Of a stretch of 64,000 nucleotides of DNA, positions 43,898-53,252 are shown in pieces. The translations under genes were made by a program, and so were the position numbers. The notes under the pieces were generated by a model. It saw only the letters and a program-made list of their open reading frames with translations, made no database searches and was not told the DNA's origin. Positions within the stretch are counted from its first letter, which is position 1, and every line of letters starts with the position of its first letter. The stretch comes from Azospirillum melinis (GTDB taxonomy: Bacteria; Pseudomonadota; Alphaproteobacteria; Azospirillales; Azospirillaceae): positions 83,501-147,500 of the forward strand of contig NZ_WHOS01000014.1 of assembly GCF_013340935.1 (NCBI RefSeq). Direction: 5' to 3'.

Positions 43898-44581
43898 TTA
43901 CCTAAGCGATCCCCCGTCCAGCGCCCGGCGCAGCATGCCCACCAGCGTGCGTACCGCCAGCTCCTGCCGCTCCAGACCCAGACCGCCGAAGCGGCGTAGC
44001 GTTGCCGCCCGTTCGGGCAGCGGCGGCATGTGGAAGAAGCCGTAGGGCACATCCAGACCGGCGCTCTCGATGATATGGCGCGCCCGGTAGAACAGATGGT
44101 TGCCGAGGAAGCCGCCGGAAAAATCGCCGAAGGTCACCGGCAGTCCGGCCATCGACAATTCGCGCATCACCCGCGGCACCGGCAGGGTGCTGCCATAGGC
44201 GGTCGGCCCGTCGGGCACGATATCGGCATGGTCCCGCACCGTGCCGGCCGCATCGGCCAGCGGGCTTTCGTCGCGGTTCCAGGCCAGCCGTTCCAGCCGG
44301 ATGTAGTTGCTGGAGTCCAGATAGGCGAAGCCGAGCGCCGCCAGCGGCCGGTATTCCGCCAGCAGCGCGGCGAAGGCCTCGCCGCAGGTGTCATACAGGG
44401 GGGGGAGGGTGGCTGTGACGACCCCCGGCTCTCCCGCCAGCCGCTCCATCAGCAGGGCGGTCGGATCGGCCGTCCAGGGATGATCGGTGGGGGGATGGTC
44501 AGCGGAAGGATCCACTTCGCCGTCCGGGGGTGTCCCGAACGGCGCGAAGCCGGTGATCAGGATGGGGGCCGTCACGGGCAA
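43898..44581 (-). CDS. Pyroglutamyl-peptidase (C15)-family protein lacking the catalytic cysteine
   Basis: 227 aa from a TTG start with AAGGA at the right distance. The C15 fold is clear: ILITGFAPFG at the start, the catalytic Glu in RLERLAWN, and the His in GFFHMPPLPE. The segment that should read AGTYxCNH is SGGFLGNH, so the nucleophilic cysteine is glycine. It therefore probably cannot act as a cysteine peptidase and may bind peptides or be decaying. It starts 7 bp after trpS on the same strand, so is probably cotranscribed. Confidence 0.8.
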   Translation of the reverse strand: MPVTAPILITGFAPFGTPPDGEVDPSADHPPTDHPWTADPTALLMERLAGEPGVVTATLPPLYDTCGEAFAALLAEYRPLAALGFAYLDSSNYIRLERLAWNRDESPLADAAGTVRDHADIVPDGPTAYGSTLPVPRVMRELSMAGLPVTFGDFSGGFLGNHLFYRARHIIESAGLDVPYGFFHMPPLPERAATLRRFGGLGLERQELAVRTLVGMLRRALDGGSLR

Positions 44582-44588
44582 GCTATCC

Positions 44589-45587
44589 TTACGGCCGCAG
44601 CAGGCCGATGATGTCCTTCACGTCGTTCAGGTTCTTTTCCGCAATCGCGGCGGCGCGCTCGCCGCCCTTCTTCAGCAGCCGGTCGATCTCCGCCTTGTCG
44701 GCCAGCAGCTCCTTCATGCGGGTGGTGATCGGCGCCAGCTTGTCCACCGACAGGTCGACCAGCGACTTCTTGAAATCGGAGAACTGGGACCCGGCGAACT
44801 GCGCCAGAACCTGCTCGCGCGACTGGCCGGCCAGCGCGCCATAGATGGTGACGAGGTTGTCGGCCTCCGGACGGGCCTCCAGCTCGGTCACGGTTTCCGG
44901 CAGCGGTTCCGGATCGGTCTTCGCCTTGCGGATCTTCTGCGCGATGGTGTCGGCGTCGTCGGTCATGTTGATGCGCGAATATTCGGACTCGTCCGACTTC
45001 GACATCTTCTTCTTGCCGTCGCGCAGGCTCATCACCCGCGTGGCCTCGCCCAGGATCTGCGGCTCGGGCAGCGGGAAGTATTCAGTCTCATAGCGGCGAT
45101 TGAAGGCGCCGGCGATGTCGCGCGCCAGTTCCAAATGCTGCTTCTGGTCCTCGCCCACCGGCACATGGGTGGCCTTGTACAGCAGGATGTCGGCGGCCAT
45201 CAGCGTCGGGTAGGCATAGAGACCGAGGTTGGCCATGTCCTTCTGCTTGCCGGCCTTTTCCTTGAACTGCGTCATGCGGTTCAGCCAGCCCAGCGGCGTG
45301 TGGCAGGACAGGATCCAGCCCAGCTCGGCATGACCGGACACCACCGACTGGTTAAACAGGATGTTCTTGTCCGGGTCGATGCCGGCGGCGATGTAGGCCG
45401 CGGCGACCTCGCGGATGTTGTTGCGCAGAACCTCCGGGTCCTGGTCGATGGTCAGCGCGTGCAGGTCGACGACGCAGAAGATGCACTCGTAGCTGTTCTG
45501 CAGTTCCACCCAGTTGCGCAGCGCCCCCAGATAGTTGCCGAGGTGAAGCTGCCGGGTCGGCTGCATGCCGGAGAAAATGCGGTTCAC
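44589..45587 (-). CDS. trpS: Tryptophanyl-tRNA synthetase
   Basis: 332 aa, normal for bacterial TrpRS. Begins from GTG 45587 with [21 protein letters not shown], where HLGN is the HIGH-type ATP motif; KMSKS follows in [11 protein letters not shown]. Class I synthetase charging tRNA-Trp in the cytosol. Upstream extension of the frame to 45650 lacks homology to the family's usual start. Ends at the motif GTAAGGATA, which also provides the ribosome binding site of the next gene. Confidence 0.96.
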   Translation of the reverse strand: MNRIFSGMQPTRQLHLGNYLGALRNWVELQNSYECIFCVVDLHALTIDQDPEVLRNNIREVAAAYIAAGIDPDKNILFNQSVVSGHAELGWILSCHTPLGWLNRMTQFKEKAGKQKDMANLGLYAYPTLMAADILLYKATHVPVGEDQKQHLELARDIAGAFNRRYETEYFPLPEPQILGEATRVMSLRDGKKKMSKSDESEYSRINMTDDADTIAQKIRKAKTDPEPLPETVTELEARPEADNLVTIYGALAGQSREQVLAQFAGSQFSDFKKSLVDLSVDKLAPITTRMKELLADKAEIDRLLKKGGERAAAIAEKNLNDVKDIIGLLRP

Positions 45588-45681
45588 GGGTGGTCTCGCT
45601 CGAAAACTCTGGGAGGCGGCAGTTATCGCCCCCCGAAGTCCGCCGGTCAAGGCGCGGCGCGCCGCAGCCGCGCCCGCTCTT

Positions 45682-46050
45682 TCAGGCCAGTTGTTCCGCG
45701 ATGGAGCGGGTAATCGGCGTCTCGACGTCGCCGGTGTGCTTCGTCGTCACCGTTTCGATCAGCAGAATACAGCACTCCTCGTCGGCGACCGGATTGTGCA
45801 TCACCCCGCGCGGGATCACGCACAGCTCGCCGGGCGACAGCAGCGTCTCGCCACCATCCTCGAACTGGATGCGCAGCCGGCCACGGATGACCTGGAACAG
45901 TTCGTCCTCGTCATCGTGGCGGTGCCAAACGAACTCGCCCTTCAGCTTGGCGACCTTTACATACTGGTCGTTTACCCGCGCGATCACCTTGGGCGACCAG
46001 TGTTCTGTGAGTGCGTCGAGCGCGGCGTCGATGTTGACGGCAGGGATCAT
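45682..46050 (-). CDS. Cupin-domain protein
   Basis: 122 aa from ATG 46050 with GGAGAAG seven bases before it. A single cupin barrel: motif 1 [18 protein letters not shown] supplies His, His, Glu metal ligands, motif 2 [15 protein letters not shown] the last His. Such small cupins are dioxygenase-like or sugar/small-molecule binding; the substrate is unknown. It is divergent from the LysR regulator 108 bp away, so it is the likely regulated target. Confidence 0.88.
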   Translation of the reverse strand: MIPAVNIDAALDALTEHWSPKVIARVNDQYVKVAKLKGEFVWHRHDDEDELFQVIRGRLRIQFEDGGETLLSPGELCVIPRGVMHNPVADEECCILLIETVTTKHTGDVETPITRSIAEQLA

Positions 46051-46158
46051 CGGAACGACTTCTCCGGTCACGGTGTGGATGGAACCGGAATAACGCCCAA
46101 CCGATCTCTTAGAAAACTAATAGTGGAGATAGACGGCATTAGAACCCATAATGCCGCC

Positions 46159-47028
46159 ATGCCCAGAAATCTCGATACCACCCTGCTGCGCAGCTTTGCC
46201 GCAGTCGCCGACCACGCCAGCATGACGGCGGCGGCCCAGAACCTGAACCTGACGCAGGGGGCGGTCAGCCAGCAGATCGCCCGGCTGGAAGCGCTCGCCG
46301 GCGGTCCCCTGTTCATCCGTGACCGCAATGGATTGCGCCCGACCGCGTTGGGTGAGCGTTTGCTGGGGAAATCCCGGCGCCTGCTGGCGCTGAACGACGA
46401 GATTTGGGCAGACATCACCGGCGGCGCCATCGACGGGCCGGTGCGGATCGGTGTTCCCTACGACCTTGTCGCTCCCTGCATCGCCCCAATGCTGCGGAGT
46501 TTCACCGCTGCCTTTCCGAAGGTCGAACTGACGCTGATCTGCGGATCGTCCCCCGAACTGGCGGGCCGCATCGGCGATGGCGATCTCGACCTTGCGCTGG
46601 TCGAGGAGCCGGTGGAGGCGGCGCAGGGCGAGCATCTGCTGATCGACCGTCTGGTCTGGGTCGGTGCGCGCGGCGGCAGTGCTTATGCCGCGACCCCGCT
46701 GCCATTGTCGCTGGTGGTGGAAACCTGCGTCTTCCGGCCGGCGGTGATGGCGGCGCTGCGCCGGCAGGGGCGGGACTGGCGCAGTATGTTCGAGAATGGC
46801 GGCCTCGACGCCACCTTCGCCACCGTACGGATGGATCTTGCGGTCTCGGCCTGGCTGTCCTTCACCGTGCCGCCCGATCTGGAGATTCTGCCGGCGGACA
46901 GTGGCCTTCCCGACCTGCCGTCCTTCGCCGTCACGCTGCACCGGCCGGTCCGCACGCCTTCGCTGGCGGCGGCGGAACTGGCCCGGCAAATCCGCGACGC
47001 CTTCGCCCGCTTCAAACGGTCGGGTTGA
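46159..47028 (+). CDS. LysR-family transcriptional regulator
   Basis: 289 aa. The N-terminal winged HTH is standard (LDTTLLRSFAAVADHASMTAAAQNLNLTQGAVSQQIARLE), and residues 90-285 form a substrate-binding-like effector domain. LysR proteins often control the divergent neighbour; here that is the cupin gene, with a shared 108-bp promoter region. Confidence 0.93.
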   Translation: MPRNLDTTLLRSFAAVADHASMTAAAQNLNLTQGAVSQQIARLEALAGGPLFIRDRNGLRPTALGERLLGKSRRLLALNDEIWADITGGAIDGPVRIGVPYDLVAPCIAPMLRSFTAAFPKVELTLICGSSPELAGRIGDGDLDLALVEEPVEAAQGEHLLIDRLVWVGARGGSAYAATPLPLSLVVETCVFRPAVMAALRRQGRDWRSMFENGGLDATFATVRMDLAVSAWLSFTVPPDLEILPADSGLPDLPSFAVTLHRPVRTPSLAAAELARQIRDAFARFKRSG

Positions 47029-47103
47029 CCGGTCCAGCGATCCGGCTCGCCCGCTTGCTCAAAGTGGAGCCGTATCCTTACTTCCCAACGCGCCGTCGTA
47101 TTT

Positions 47104-48051
47104 TTACTGTGTCGCGCGCCGCCGCTCGATGGCATCCCACAGCAGGGCTTCCAGTTGAACACCGTTCAGGCGGTTGATCTCCTGGATGCCGGTGGGGGAG
47201 GTGACGTTGATCTCGGTCATGTAGTCGCCGATCACGTCGATGCCGACGAAGACCAGACCCTTCTCCCGCAGCACCGGGCCGATGGCGGCGCACATCTCGC
47301 GCTCGCGCGCGGTCAGCTCGGTCTTCCTGGCGCTGCCGCCGGCATGGAAATTGGCGCGGGCCTCGCCCTCCAGCGGCATGCGGCTGACCGCGCCCACCGG
47401 CTCGCCGTCGACCAGGATGATGCGCTTGTCGCCCTGGCGGATCTCCGGCAGGTACTTCTGCACGATCACGGGCTCGCGGTAGAGCTGGGTGAACAACTCC
47501 AGCAGGGAGCCGAGATTTTCGTCGTCCGGCTTCAGGTGGAAAACGCCGGCGCCGCCGTTGCCGAACAGCGGCTTGACGATGATGTCCTTGTGCTCGGCCC
47601 GGAAGTCCAGAATGGCCTGTTTGTCGCTGGTGATCAGCGTCGGCGGCATCAGGTCGGGGAACTTGGTGATGAACAGCTTTTCCGGCGCGTTGCGCACCTC
47701 GGCCGGGTCGTTGACGACCAGAACCTTGGGCTGGACATGTTCCAGCAGGTGGGTGGAGGTGATGTAGGCCATGTCGAAGGGCGGGTCCTGACGCAGCAGG
47801 ATGACGTCCATCGTCGACAGGTCGGTCATAACCGGCTCGCCCAGCGTATAGTGGGCGCCGCGCTGGCGCACCACCGTCATCTCGCGCACACGGGCCGTCA
47901 GGCGGTTGCCGGTCAGGATCAGGTCGCGCGGGTGGTAGTGGTACAGGCGATGGCCGCGCTTCTGCGCCTCCAGCGCCATCATGAAGCTGGAATCGGTGTC
48001 GATGTTGATCGACTCGATGGGGTCCATCTGGAAGGCGACGGCGAGGCTCAT
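47104..48051 (-). CDS. gshB: Glutathione synthetase
   Basis: 315 aa, normal length. N-terminal [26 protein letters not shown] is the GshB signature; ATP-grasp motifs follow ([26 protein letters not shown], [35 protein letters not shown]). It joins gamma-glutamylcysteine and glycine. GAGGGA precedes the ATG. Likely in one unit with the downstream-facing neighbours on the same strand (SirB1-like, yraN, rsmI). Confidence 0.96.
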   Translation of the reverse strand: MSLAVAFQMDPIESINIDTDSSFMMALEAQKRGHRLYHYHPRDLILTGNRLTARVREMTVVRQRGAHYTLGEPVMTDLSTMDVILLRQDPPFDMAYITSTHLLEHVQPKVLVVNDPAEVRNAPEKLFITKFPDLMPPTLITSDKQAILDFRAEHKDIIVKPLFGNGGAGVFHLKPDDENLGSLLELFTQLYREPVIVQKYLPEIRQGDKRIILVDGEPVGAVSRMPLEGEARANFHAGGSARKTELTAREREMCAAIGPVLREKGLVFVGIDVIGDYMTEINVTSPTGIQEINRLNGVQLEALLWDAIERRRATQ

Positions 48052-48073
48052 GACGGGTCCCTCTGGAACGGGG

Positions 48074-48919
48074 TCAGTTCAGGCGGTTCTTCAATTGCTG
48101 GATCAGCGAGGCGGTCTGGCGCCGGTGATGGTCGTCGCCGGTCAGCGCCATGAAAGTCTCCAACGCGGTGATGGCGTCCTTCAGATTGCCGGCATGGGCT
48201 TCCAGAAGGCCGGTCTCGCGCCACAGCGCCGGCTCGTGCGGGGCGAACAGGCGCATCGCCTCCAGAACCTCCAGCGCCTTCGGTACATCGTGTGCCGACA
48301 GGTGGCGCAGCTTGATGTTGTTCTGCAGGCGCAGCAGCACGTCGCGGTTCGACACCGGCTGGTAATGGCCGGGCTCCAGCTCGGCGGCGCTTCCGGCCGT
48401 GGCCTTCAGCAGATCGCGCAGATCGACGACGCTGCGGGTCTGCCCCTCGTTGAAGGGATCGAGGATGGCACGGGCGCCGTCCTTCTCGATGCGGACCAGG
48501 AAATGGCCAGGGAAATTGAGGCCCACCATCGGCCAGCCCTGCGAGCGGGCGGCATGCATATAGAGGATGCCGAGCGCCACCGGCAGGCCGCGGCGGCGAT
48601 CGACCACCCGCAGCAGGTTGGCGTTCTGCAGGTCGTCGTAGGTGTCGTGGTCGCCGGAATAGCCGTGGCGCTCGCCGATCACGGCGTGCAGGTGCGCGAT
48701 GCGTGCTTCCAGGCTGTCGCCCGCGGCCTGATCCTGCGCTGCGACGCGGGCGGCCAGATCCTCGACGATGGCGCGGATGTGGGCGCGGTAGGGGGCGAGG
48801 TCGGCGTTCGGCAACTCCAGCGCGCCCAGAGCCAGGGCGGCTTCGGCCAGATCGATCTCGTCGTCCGGCTGGTCGCCGATGCGGCGCAGGATTTCGCGGG
48901 CTTCCGCGCGGTTGCTCAA
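48074..48919 (-). CDS. SirB1-type transglutaminase-like/TPR protein
   Basis: 281 aa, TTG start. Residues 30-185 form a SirB1-N transglutaminase-like domain ([44 protein letters not shown]), and the rest has two TPR-like repeats ([36 protein letters not shown]). The catalytic cysteine of true transglutaminases is not obvious. Function unknown; widely conserved next to gshB in alphaproteobacteria as I recall. Ends 22 bp from the gshB start. Confidence 0.87.
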   Translation of the reverse strand: MSNRAEAREILRRIGDQPDDEIDLAEAALALGALELPNADLAPYRAHIRAIVEDLAARVAAQDQAAGDSLEARIAHLHAVIGERHGYSGDHDTYDDLQNANLLRVVDRRRGLPVALGILYMHAARSQGWPMVGLNFPGHFLVRIEKDGARAILDPFNEGQTRSVVDLRDLLKATAGSAAELEPGHYQPVSNRDVLLRLQNNIKLRHLSAHDVPKALEVLEAMRLFAPHEPALWRETGLLEAHAGNLKDAITALETFMALTGDDHHRRQTASLIQQLKNRLN

Positions 48920-48946
48920 GACTGTCGCCCCCTCAAATTCATCCCC

Positions 48947-49315
48947 TCACAGTCTCCAGGCATCGACCAGATGACGGGGCCAAGCCCAAGGGGTAACCAG
49001 CATCACGTCGAAGCGCAAGACATAGCCGGCATAGCGCGGGTTGGCGCCGAGGAAGGCATGGGCGGCGCGGGCGAGCCGGCCGCGCTGGCGGGCGTTCAGC
49101 GCCTCGTTGGCGGTGTCCCAATCGCCGCGCGCCTTCACCTCGACGATGGCGATGGTTTGGCCGCGTCTGGCGACGATGTCGATTTCGCCCATCGGCGTGC
49201 GCAAGCGGCTTGCCAGGATGCGGTAGCCGCGCAGCCGCAGCGACAGGCGGCACAACGCCTCCGCCCGGCGGCCCAGGCTTTCGGCCCGCAGGCGCCGCGC
49301 ATCCAGGTCGGTCAT
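48947..49315 (-). CDS. yraN: YraN/UPF0102 endonuclease-fold protein
   Basis: 122 aa. The UPF0102 pattern is present: LGRRAEALCRLSLRLRGYRILASRLRTPMGEIDIVARRG, then TIAIVEVKARGDW, giving the E-D-ExK set of a nuclease-like fold. Function unsettled in the family. Overlaps the end of rsmI by 4 bases (ATGA), a common pairing. Confidence 0.93.
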   Translation of the reverse strand: MTDLDARRLRAESLGRRAEALCRLSLRLRGYRILASRLRTPMGEIDIVARRGQTIAIVEVKARGDWDTANEALNARQRGRLARAAHAFLGANPRYAGYVLRFDVMLVTPWAWPRHLVDAWRL

Positions 49316-50217
49316 TTCGCTCTTTCCTCCCGCTGCAGTTCCAGCGCGCGGGCATAGACGGTGCGCTTGTGCTGGCCGGTGCGGGCGGCGACATCGGCTG
49401 CGGCATCGCGCACCGACAGGCGGGTCAGCGCCTCGCGCAGCAGGGCGTCGACATCGGCTTCGCCCGGCGTCGCCTCCTCTCCCGGCGGGCCGATCACCAG
49501 CACGACCTCGCCGCGCGGCGGGCCGGCCTCGGCATAATGGGCAGCCAGCTCGGGCAGTGTGCCGTGCCGCACCTCCTCGTACAGCTTGGTCAGCTCGCGG
49601 GCGACAGCGGCTTCGCGCGGACCCAGGATATCCGCGAGATCGGCCAGCGACTCCGGCAGGCGCTGTGGCGATTCGAAAAAGACCAGGGTGGCGGGCACGC
49701 CCTTCAGTTCGCCGGCGGTGGCGCGCCGCGCGCTGCTCCTGTTCGGCAGGAAGCCGGCGAACAGGAAGCGGTCGGTCGGCAGGCCGGACAGCACCAGCGC
49801 CACCAGCGGGGCCGAGGCACCGGGCAGGGTGGTCACCGCCACCCCCTCCGCCACGCATTCCCGCACCAGCTTGTAGCCCGGGTCGGAGACCAGCGGGGTG
49901 CCGGCGTCGGTGACCAGCGCGATGGCCTCGCCGTTTTTCATGCGCCCGATCAGGATCGGACGCATCTTTGCGGCGTTGTGCTCGTGGTAGGAGACGAAGG
50001 GGGTGTGGATGCCGTGGATGCCCATCAGTTTGGCGGTGACGCGCGTGTCCTCGCAGGCGATGGCGTCGGCCCGTTTCAGCGTGTCGAGCGCGCGCAGCGT
50101 GATGTCCGCGGCGTTTCCGATGGGGGTAGCGACGACATACAGCCCGCCCGCGAGTTTACTTGGCGCGGCGAGGGGGCTACCTTGAGCGCCACTTTCGGCC
50201 GGCTCGGTGGGGACCAT
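49312..50217 (-). CDS. rsmI: 16S rRNA 2'-O-methyltransferase RsmI
   Basis: 301 aa from ATG 50217; other starts upstream are possible. The SAM-dependent tetrapyrrole-methylase fold is clear: LYVVATPIGNAADITLRALDTLKRAD, ACEDTR, LVTDAGTPLVSDPGYKLVREC, LPGASA, and FFESPQRL. A C-terminal HTH-like domain (TRLSVRDAAADVAARTGQHKRTVYARAL) is usual. Modifies C1402 of 16S rRNA. Divergent from lppC by about 40 bp. Confidence 0.95.
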   Translation of the reverse strand: MVPTEPAESGAQGSPLAAPSKLAGGLYVVATPIGNAADITLRALDTLKRADAIACEDTRVTAKLMGIHGIHTPFVSYHEHNAAKMRPILIGRMKNGEAIALVTDAGTPLVSDPGYKLVRECVAEGVAVTTLPGASAPLVALVLSGLPTDRFLFAGFLPNRSSARRATAGELKGVPATLVFFESPQRLPESLADLADILGPREAAVARELTKLYEEVRHGTLPELAAHYAEAGPPRGEVVLVIGPPGEEATPGEADVDALLREALTRLSVRDAAADVAARTGQHKRTVYARALELQREERAK

Positions 50218-50258
50218 GCCTTGGGTCTCGCCTTCGGTATCGGCGGCCGTTTCAGCAG

Positions 50259-51479
50259 ATGTGGAGACGATTGGTGGCACGCTTGGCAACAGCTTTCTCA
50301 CAGGGTCTGAAACGTCACGGCGTGGCAGCCTTGCTGGTCGCCGGCCTGTTGTCGGCCTGTTCGACTGTAAGCGCGCCGCCGCGGGTGGCACAAGCGCCGC
50401 AACCGGTCCCGGCTCCGGTGGCTCCCCTGCCCGAAGCGCAGGGCCCGATCAAGGTGGCCGTCCTGGTACCGCTCAGCGGGCAGAGCGCCGCCATCGGGCA
50501 GGCCATGCTGGACTCCGCCCAGATGGCGCTGTTCGACATGGCCGGCGACCAACTCCAGCTTCTGCCTCGCGACACCAAGGGCACGCCGGGCGGTGCGGCC
50601 GACGCCGCGCGTCAGGCGCTGACCGAGGGCGCCCGCCTGATCATCGGCCCGCTGTTCGCCGCCGACGTCGCCGCGGTGCGGCCGATCGCCCAGAATGCCG
50701 GCGTCGACGTGCTGGCTTTCACCAACGACGCCACCCAGGCCGGCAACGGCACCTATGTGCTGGGCTTCGTCCCGGCCGATCAGGTCAACCGCGTCGCCGG
50801 CTATGCCCGCTCGCGTGGGGCGACGCGCTTCACCGTGCTGGCGCCGCGCTCGCCCTATGGGGACGCGGTGGTGAACGCCATGCAGCAGATCGCACCGAAG
50901 CTCGGCACCATGACCACGCAGGTCGAACGCTACGATCCGGCGGTCACCGACCTGTCGGTCCCGGCCAAGCAGGTGGCCCAGGAAACCCCGCAGCCGCAGG
51001 CGGTGATGCTGGCCGAAGGCGGGCAGCGCGCCCAGGGCATCGCCCAGGCGCTGGCCGCCAACGGCGTGCAGCCGCAGCAGGTCAAGCTGCTGGGCACCGG
51101 CCTGTGGGACGACAGCTCGCAAGGGGCGCTGGGGCAGGAGCCGGCGCTGGTCGGCGCGCTCTACGCCGCCCCGGCCCCGCAGACCCGTGCCCGCTTCGAG
51201 TCGCAGTTCGAGCAGGTCTATGGCCGCAAGCCGCCGCGCATCGCCACGCTGGCCTATGACGCCACCTCCATTGCCGCGGTGCTGACCCGCACCAGCGGTC
51301 CGGTGCCCTTCGACCGCATGGCGATGACAAACCCGAACGGCTTCGAGGGGCTGGACGGCCTGTTCCGCCTGCGCGGCGACGGCTTGGTCGAACGCGGGCT
51401 GGCGGTGATGGAGATCACCCCGACCGGATCGCGCGTGGTCGATCCGGCTCCGCCGTCCTTCGAGATGCTGGGGCAGTAA
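50259..51479 (+). CDS. LppC/LpoA-like penicillin-binding-protein activator lipoprotein
   Basis: 406 aa from ATG 50259, giving a lipoprotein signal with lipobox LLSACS. The rest is a periplasmic-binding-protein type I fold (IKVAVLVPLSGQSAAIGQAMLDSAQMALFD, GARLIIGPLFAADVAAVRPIA, LAFTNDAT). LpoA/LppC proteins stimulate peptidoglycan synthases at the envelope; the rsmI-yraN neighbourhood is the classic location. A very strong bidirectional hairpin follows 33 bp after the stop. Confidence 0.9.
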   Translation: MWRRLVARLATAFSQGLKRHGVAALLVAGLLSACSTVSAPPRVAQAPQPVPAPVAPLPEAQGPIKVAVLVPLSGQSAAIGQAMLDSAQMALFDMAGDQLQLLPRDTKGTPGGAADAARQALTEGARLIIGPLFAADVAAVRPIAQNAGVDVLAFTNDATQAGNGTYVLGFVPADQVNRVAGYARSRGATRFTVLAPRSPYGDAVVNAMQQIAPKLGTMTTQVERYDPAVTDLSVPAKQVAQETPQPQAVMLAEGGQRAQGIAQALAANGVQPQQVKLLGTGLWDDSSQGALGQEPALVGALYAAPAPQTRARFESQFEQVYGRKPPRIATLAYDATSIAAVLTRTSGPVPFDRMAMTNPNGFEGLDGLFRLRGDGLVERGLAVMEITPTGSRVVDPAPPSFEMLGQ

Positions 51480-51512
51480 GGAAACACGCTCTCTCATCCG
51501 GGAGGAGAGGTG

Positions 51513-51568
51513 GGGAAACGAAAACGCCGCGGCCGTCATCGGGACGGACCGCGGCGTTTTCGTTTCCC
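51513..51568. terminator. Perfect 20-bp hairpin, bidirectional terminator
   Basis: 51513-51532 is exactly complementary to 51549-51568 with a 16-nt loop. The stem has AAAACGCCGCGG on one arm and CCGCGGCGTTTTCG on the other, so each direction ends in a T-containing tail. It separates the convergent lppC and amino-acid ABC operon. Confidence 0.85.
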
Positions 51569-51692
51569 AGGTAAGGATACCCGGGGATCGTCGCTGTGCG
51601 TCTCTCTCACCCTGACCTTGCTTTCCAAGGGAGAGAGGGGAAAACCTCTGGGTGGGAGAGGGCCTGTTCGACGCTATCCTTACTTACGCCGC

Positions 51693-52382
51693 TTACGCCC
51701 GTGCCCGCAGATAGGGGGTCAGGCGCCATTCGGCGAACTTGATCAGGCGGGTGGCGATGAAGTTCAGCACCAGATAGATCGCCCCGGCGACGATGAACAG
51801 CTCGAAGACCGCGAAGGTCTGGGCAATCATCCGGCGGGCGATGCCGGTGACCTCCATCAGCGTTATGGTGCTGGCGAGCGAGGTCGCCTTCACCATCAGG
51901 ATCACCTCGTTGCCGTAAGCCGGCAGCATCTGGCGGATCGCCACCGGCAGCACGATGCGGCGGAAGGCGAGCGCCCGCGACATGCCGCAGGCCCGCGCCG
52001 CCTCCACCTGTCCCTGCGGCACCGACAGGATGGCGCCGCGCAGCACCTCGCTGGTGTAGGCGCCGGTGTTCAGCGTCAGCGCCAGGATGGCGCACCAGTA
52101 GGGCTCGCGCAGGAAGGGCCAGAGGATGCTGTCGCGGATGAACTCGAACTGGCCGAGCCCGTAATAGACCAGGAAGATCTGCACCAGCAGCGGCGTGCCG
52201 CGGAAGACGAAGACATAGGCCGCCGCCAGTGTCTCCACCACGCGGTTGCCTGACAGACGCAGCAACGCCACGCCGAAGGCGACCAGCGCGCCCAGCGCCA
52301 GCGATCCGACGATCAGCTGCAGAGTCAGCGTCAGCCCGCCGAGCATGCGGGGCAGGCTGTCCCACATCAATTGCCAGTTCAT
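51693..52382 (-). CDS. Polar amino-acid ABC permease (HisM-type)
   Basis: 229 aa, five hydrophobic helices. N-terminal LTLQLIVGSLALGALVAFG and the EAA loop VEAARACGMSRALAFRRIVLPVAIRQMLPAYGNE place it in the HisMQ family. It pairs with the upstream permease to form the channel. Start ATG 52382 lies 4 bp after the preceding stop. Last gene of a four-gene operon. Confidence 0.94.
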   Translation of the reverse strand: MNWQLMWDSLPRMLGGLTLTLQLIVGSLALGALVAFGVALLRLSGNRVVETLAAAYVFVFRGTPLLVQIFLVYYGLGQFEFIRDSILWPFLREPYWCAILALTLNTGAYTSEVLRGAILSVPQGQVEAARACGMSRALAFRRIVLPVAIRQMLPAYGNEVILMVKATSLASTITLMEVTGIARRMIAQTFAVFELFIVAGAIYLVLNFIATRLIKFAEWRLTPYLRARA

Positions 52383-52386
52383 GGCC

Positions 52387-53091
52387 TCAGGCCCTCCGGA
52401 CGCCGCGATTGGCGGAGATTTCGGCACGGTTGAACAGCGCCGTCGAAATGGTGGTCAGCATCAGGTACAGCACGGCGGCGGTGCTGTAGAACAGGAAGGG
52501 CTGGCGCGTGGCGCCGGCCGCCAGATGGGTGATGCGCATCAGTTCGGCCAGCGCCGTCACCGACACCAGCGCCGTGTCCTTCAGCGTCAGCTGCCAGACA
52601 TTGCCGAGGCCGGGCAGGGCGAAGCGCAGCGTCTGCGGCACCAGCACCCGGCGCAGGATCAGCCAGCGGCTCATCCCGCAGGCGCGCGCTGCCTCGATCT
52701 GGCCGAAGGGGACCGACTGCACCGCACCGCGGATCACCTCGGTCGAGTAGGCGCCGGAAATCAGCCCGACCGCCAGCACGCCGATGGTGAAGGCGTTCAG
52801 ATCGACGCGCCCGTCATAGCCGAAGGCGGAGGCGATGGAGGTGGCGACCCCGCTGCCGCCGAAGAACAGCAGATAGATCACGAGCAGTTCGGGGATGCCG
52901 CGCACGATGGTGGTGTAGACATCGGCCACGACGTTCAGCGCCAGGGAGTGGCTGAGCTTGGCCGAGGCGCCGAGCGACCCGACGAGGATGCCGAAGGCGA
53001 AGGCCGACACGGCGACCGCGACCGTCATCGCGGTGCCCATCAGCAGCTGTCCGCCCCAGCCGTTGGGACCGAAGGAAAGGAGTTCCAGCAT
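52387..53091 (-). CDS. Polar amino-acid ABC permease (HisQ-type)
   Basis: 234 aa, five helices, EAA loop IEAARACGMSRWLILRRVLVPQTLRFALPGLGN. FRGTP-type stretch VRGIPELLVIYLLFF is typical for the HisQ half. Works with the HisM-type protein, the ATPase and the binding protein of the same operon. ATG 53091 chosen over the slightly earlier one; both are possible. Confidence 0.94.
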   Translation of the reverse strand: MLELLSFGPNGWGGQLLMGTAMTVAVAVSAFAFGILVGSLGASAKLSHSLALNVVADVYTTIVRGIPELLVIYLLFFGGSGVATSIASAFGYDGRVDLNAFTIGVLAVGLISGAYSTEVIRGAVQSVPFGQIEAARACGMSRWLILRRVLVPQTLRFALPGLGNVWQLTLKDTALVSVTALAELMRITHLAAGATRQPFLFYSTAAVLYLMLTTISTALFNRAEISANRGVRRA

Positions 53092-53252
53092 TGGCACGCC
53101 CGGTAAGGCCCGCCGGGCGCGGCGCAGAGCGCCGGCCGGACGGGGGTCAGCGAACGGAGGTTACTGAACGACTGGCGCCCGGTCGCCGTGAAGGCCGCCG
53201 GGCGCCGTACCGATCAGACGGACGGACCTGGGGCCCGCCCTGCTTCGCCCCC

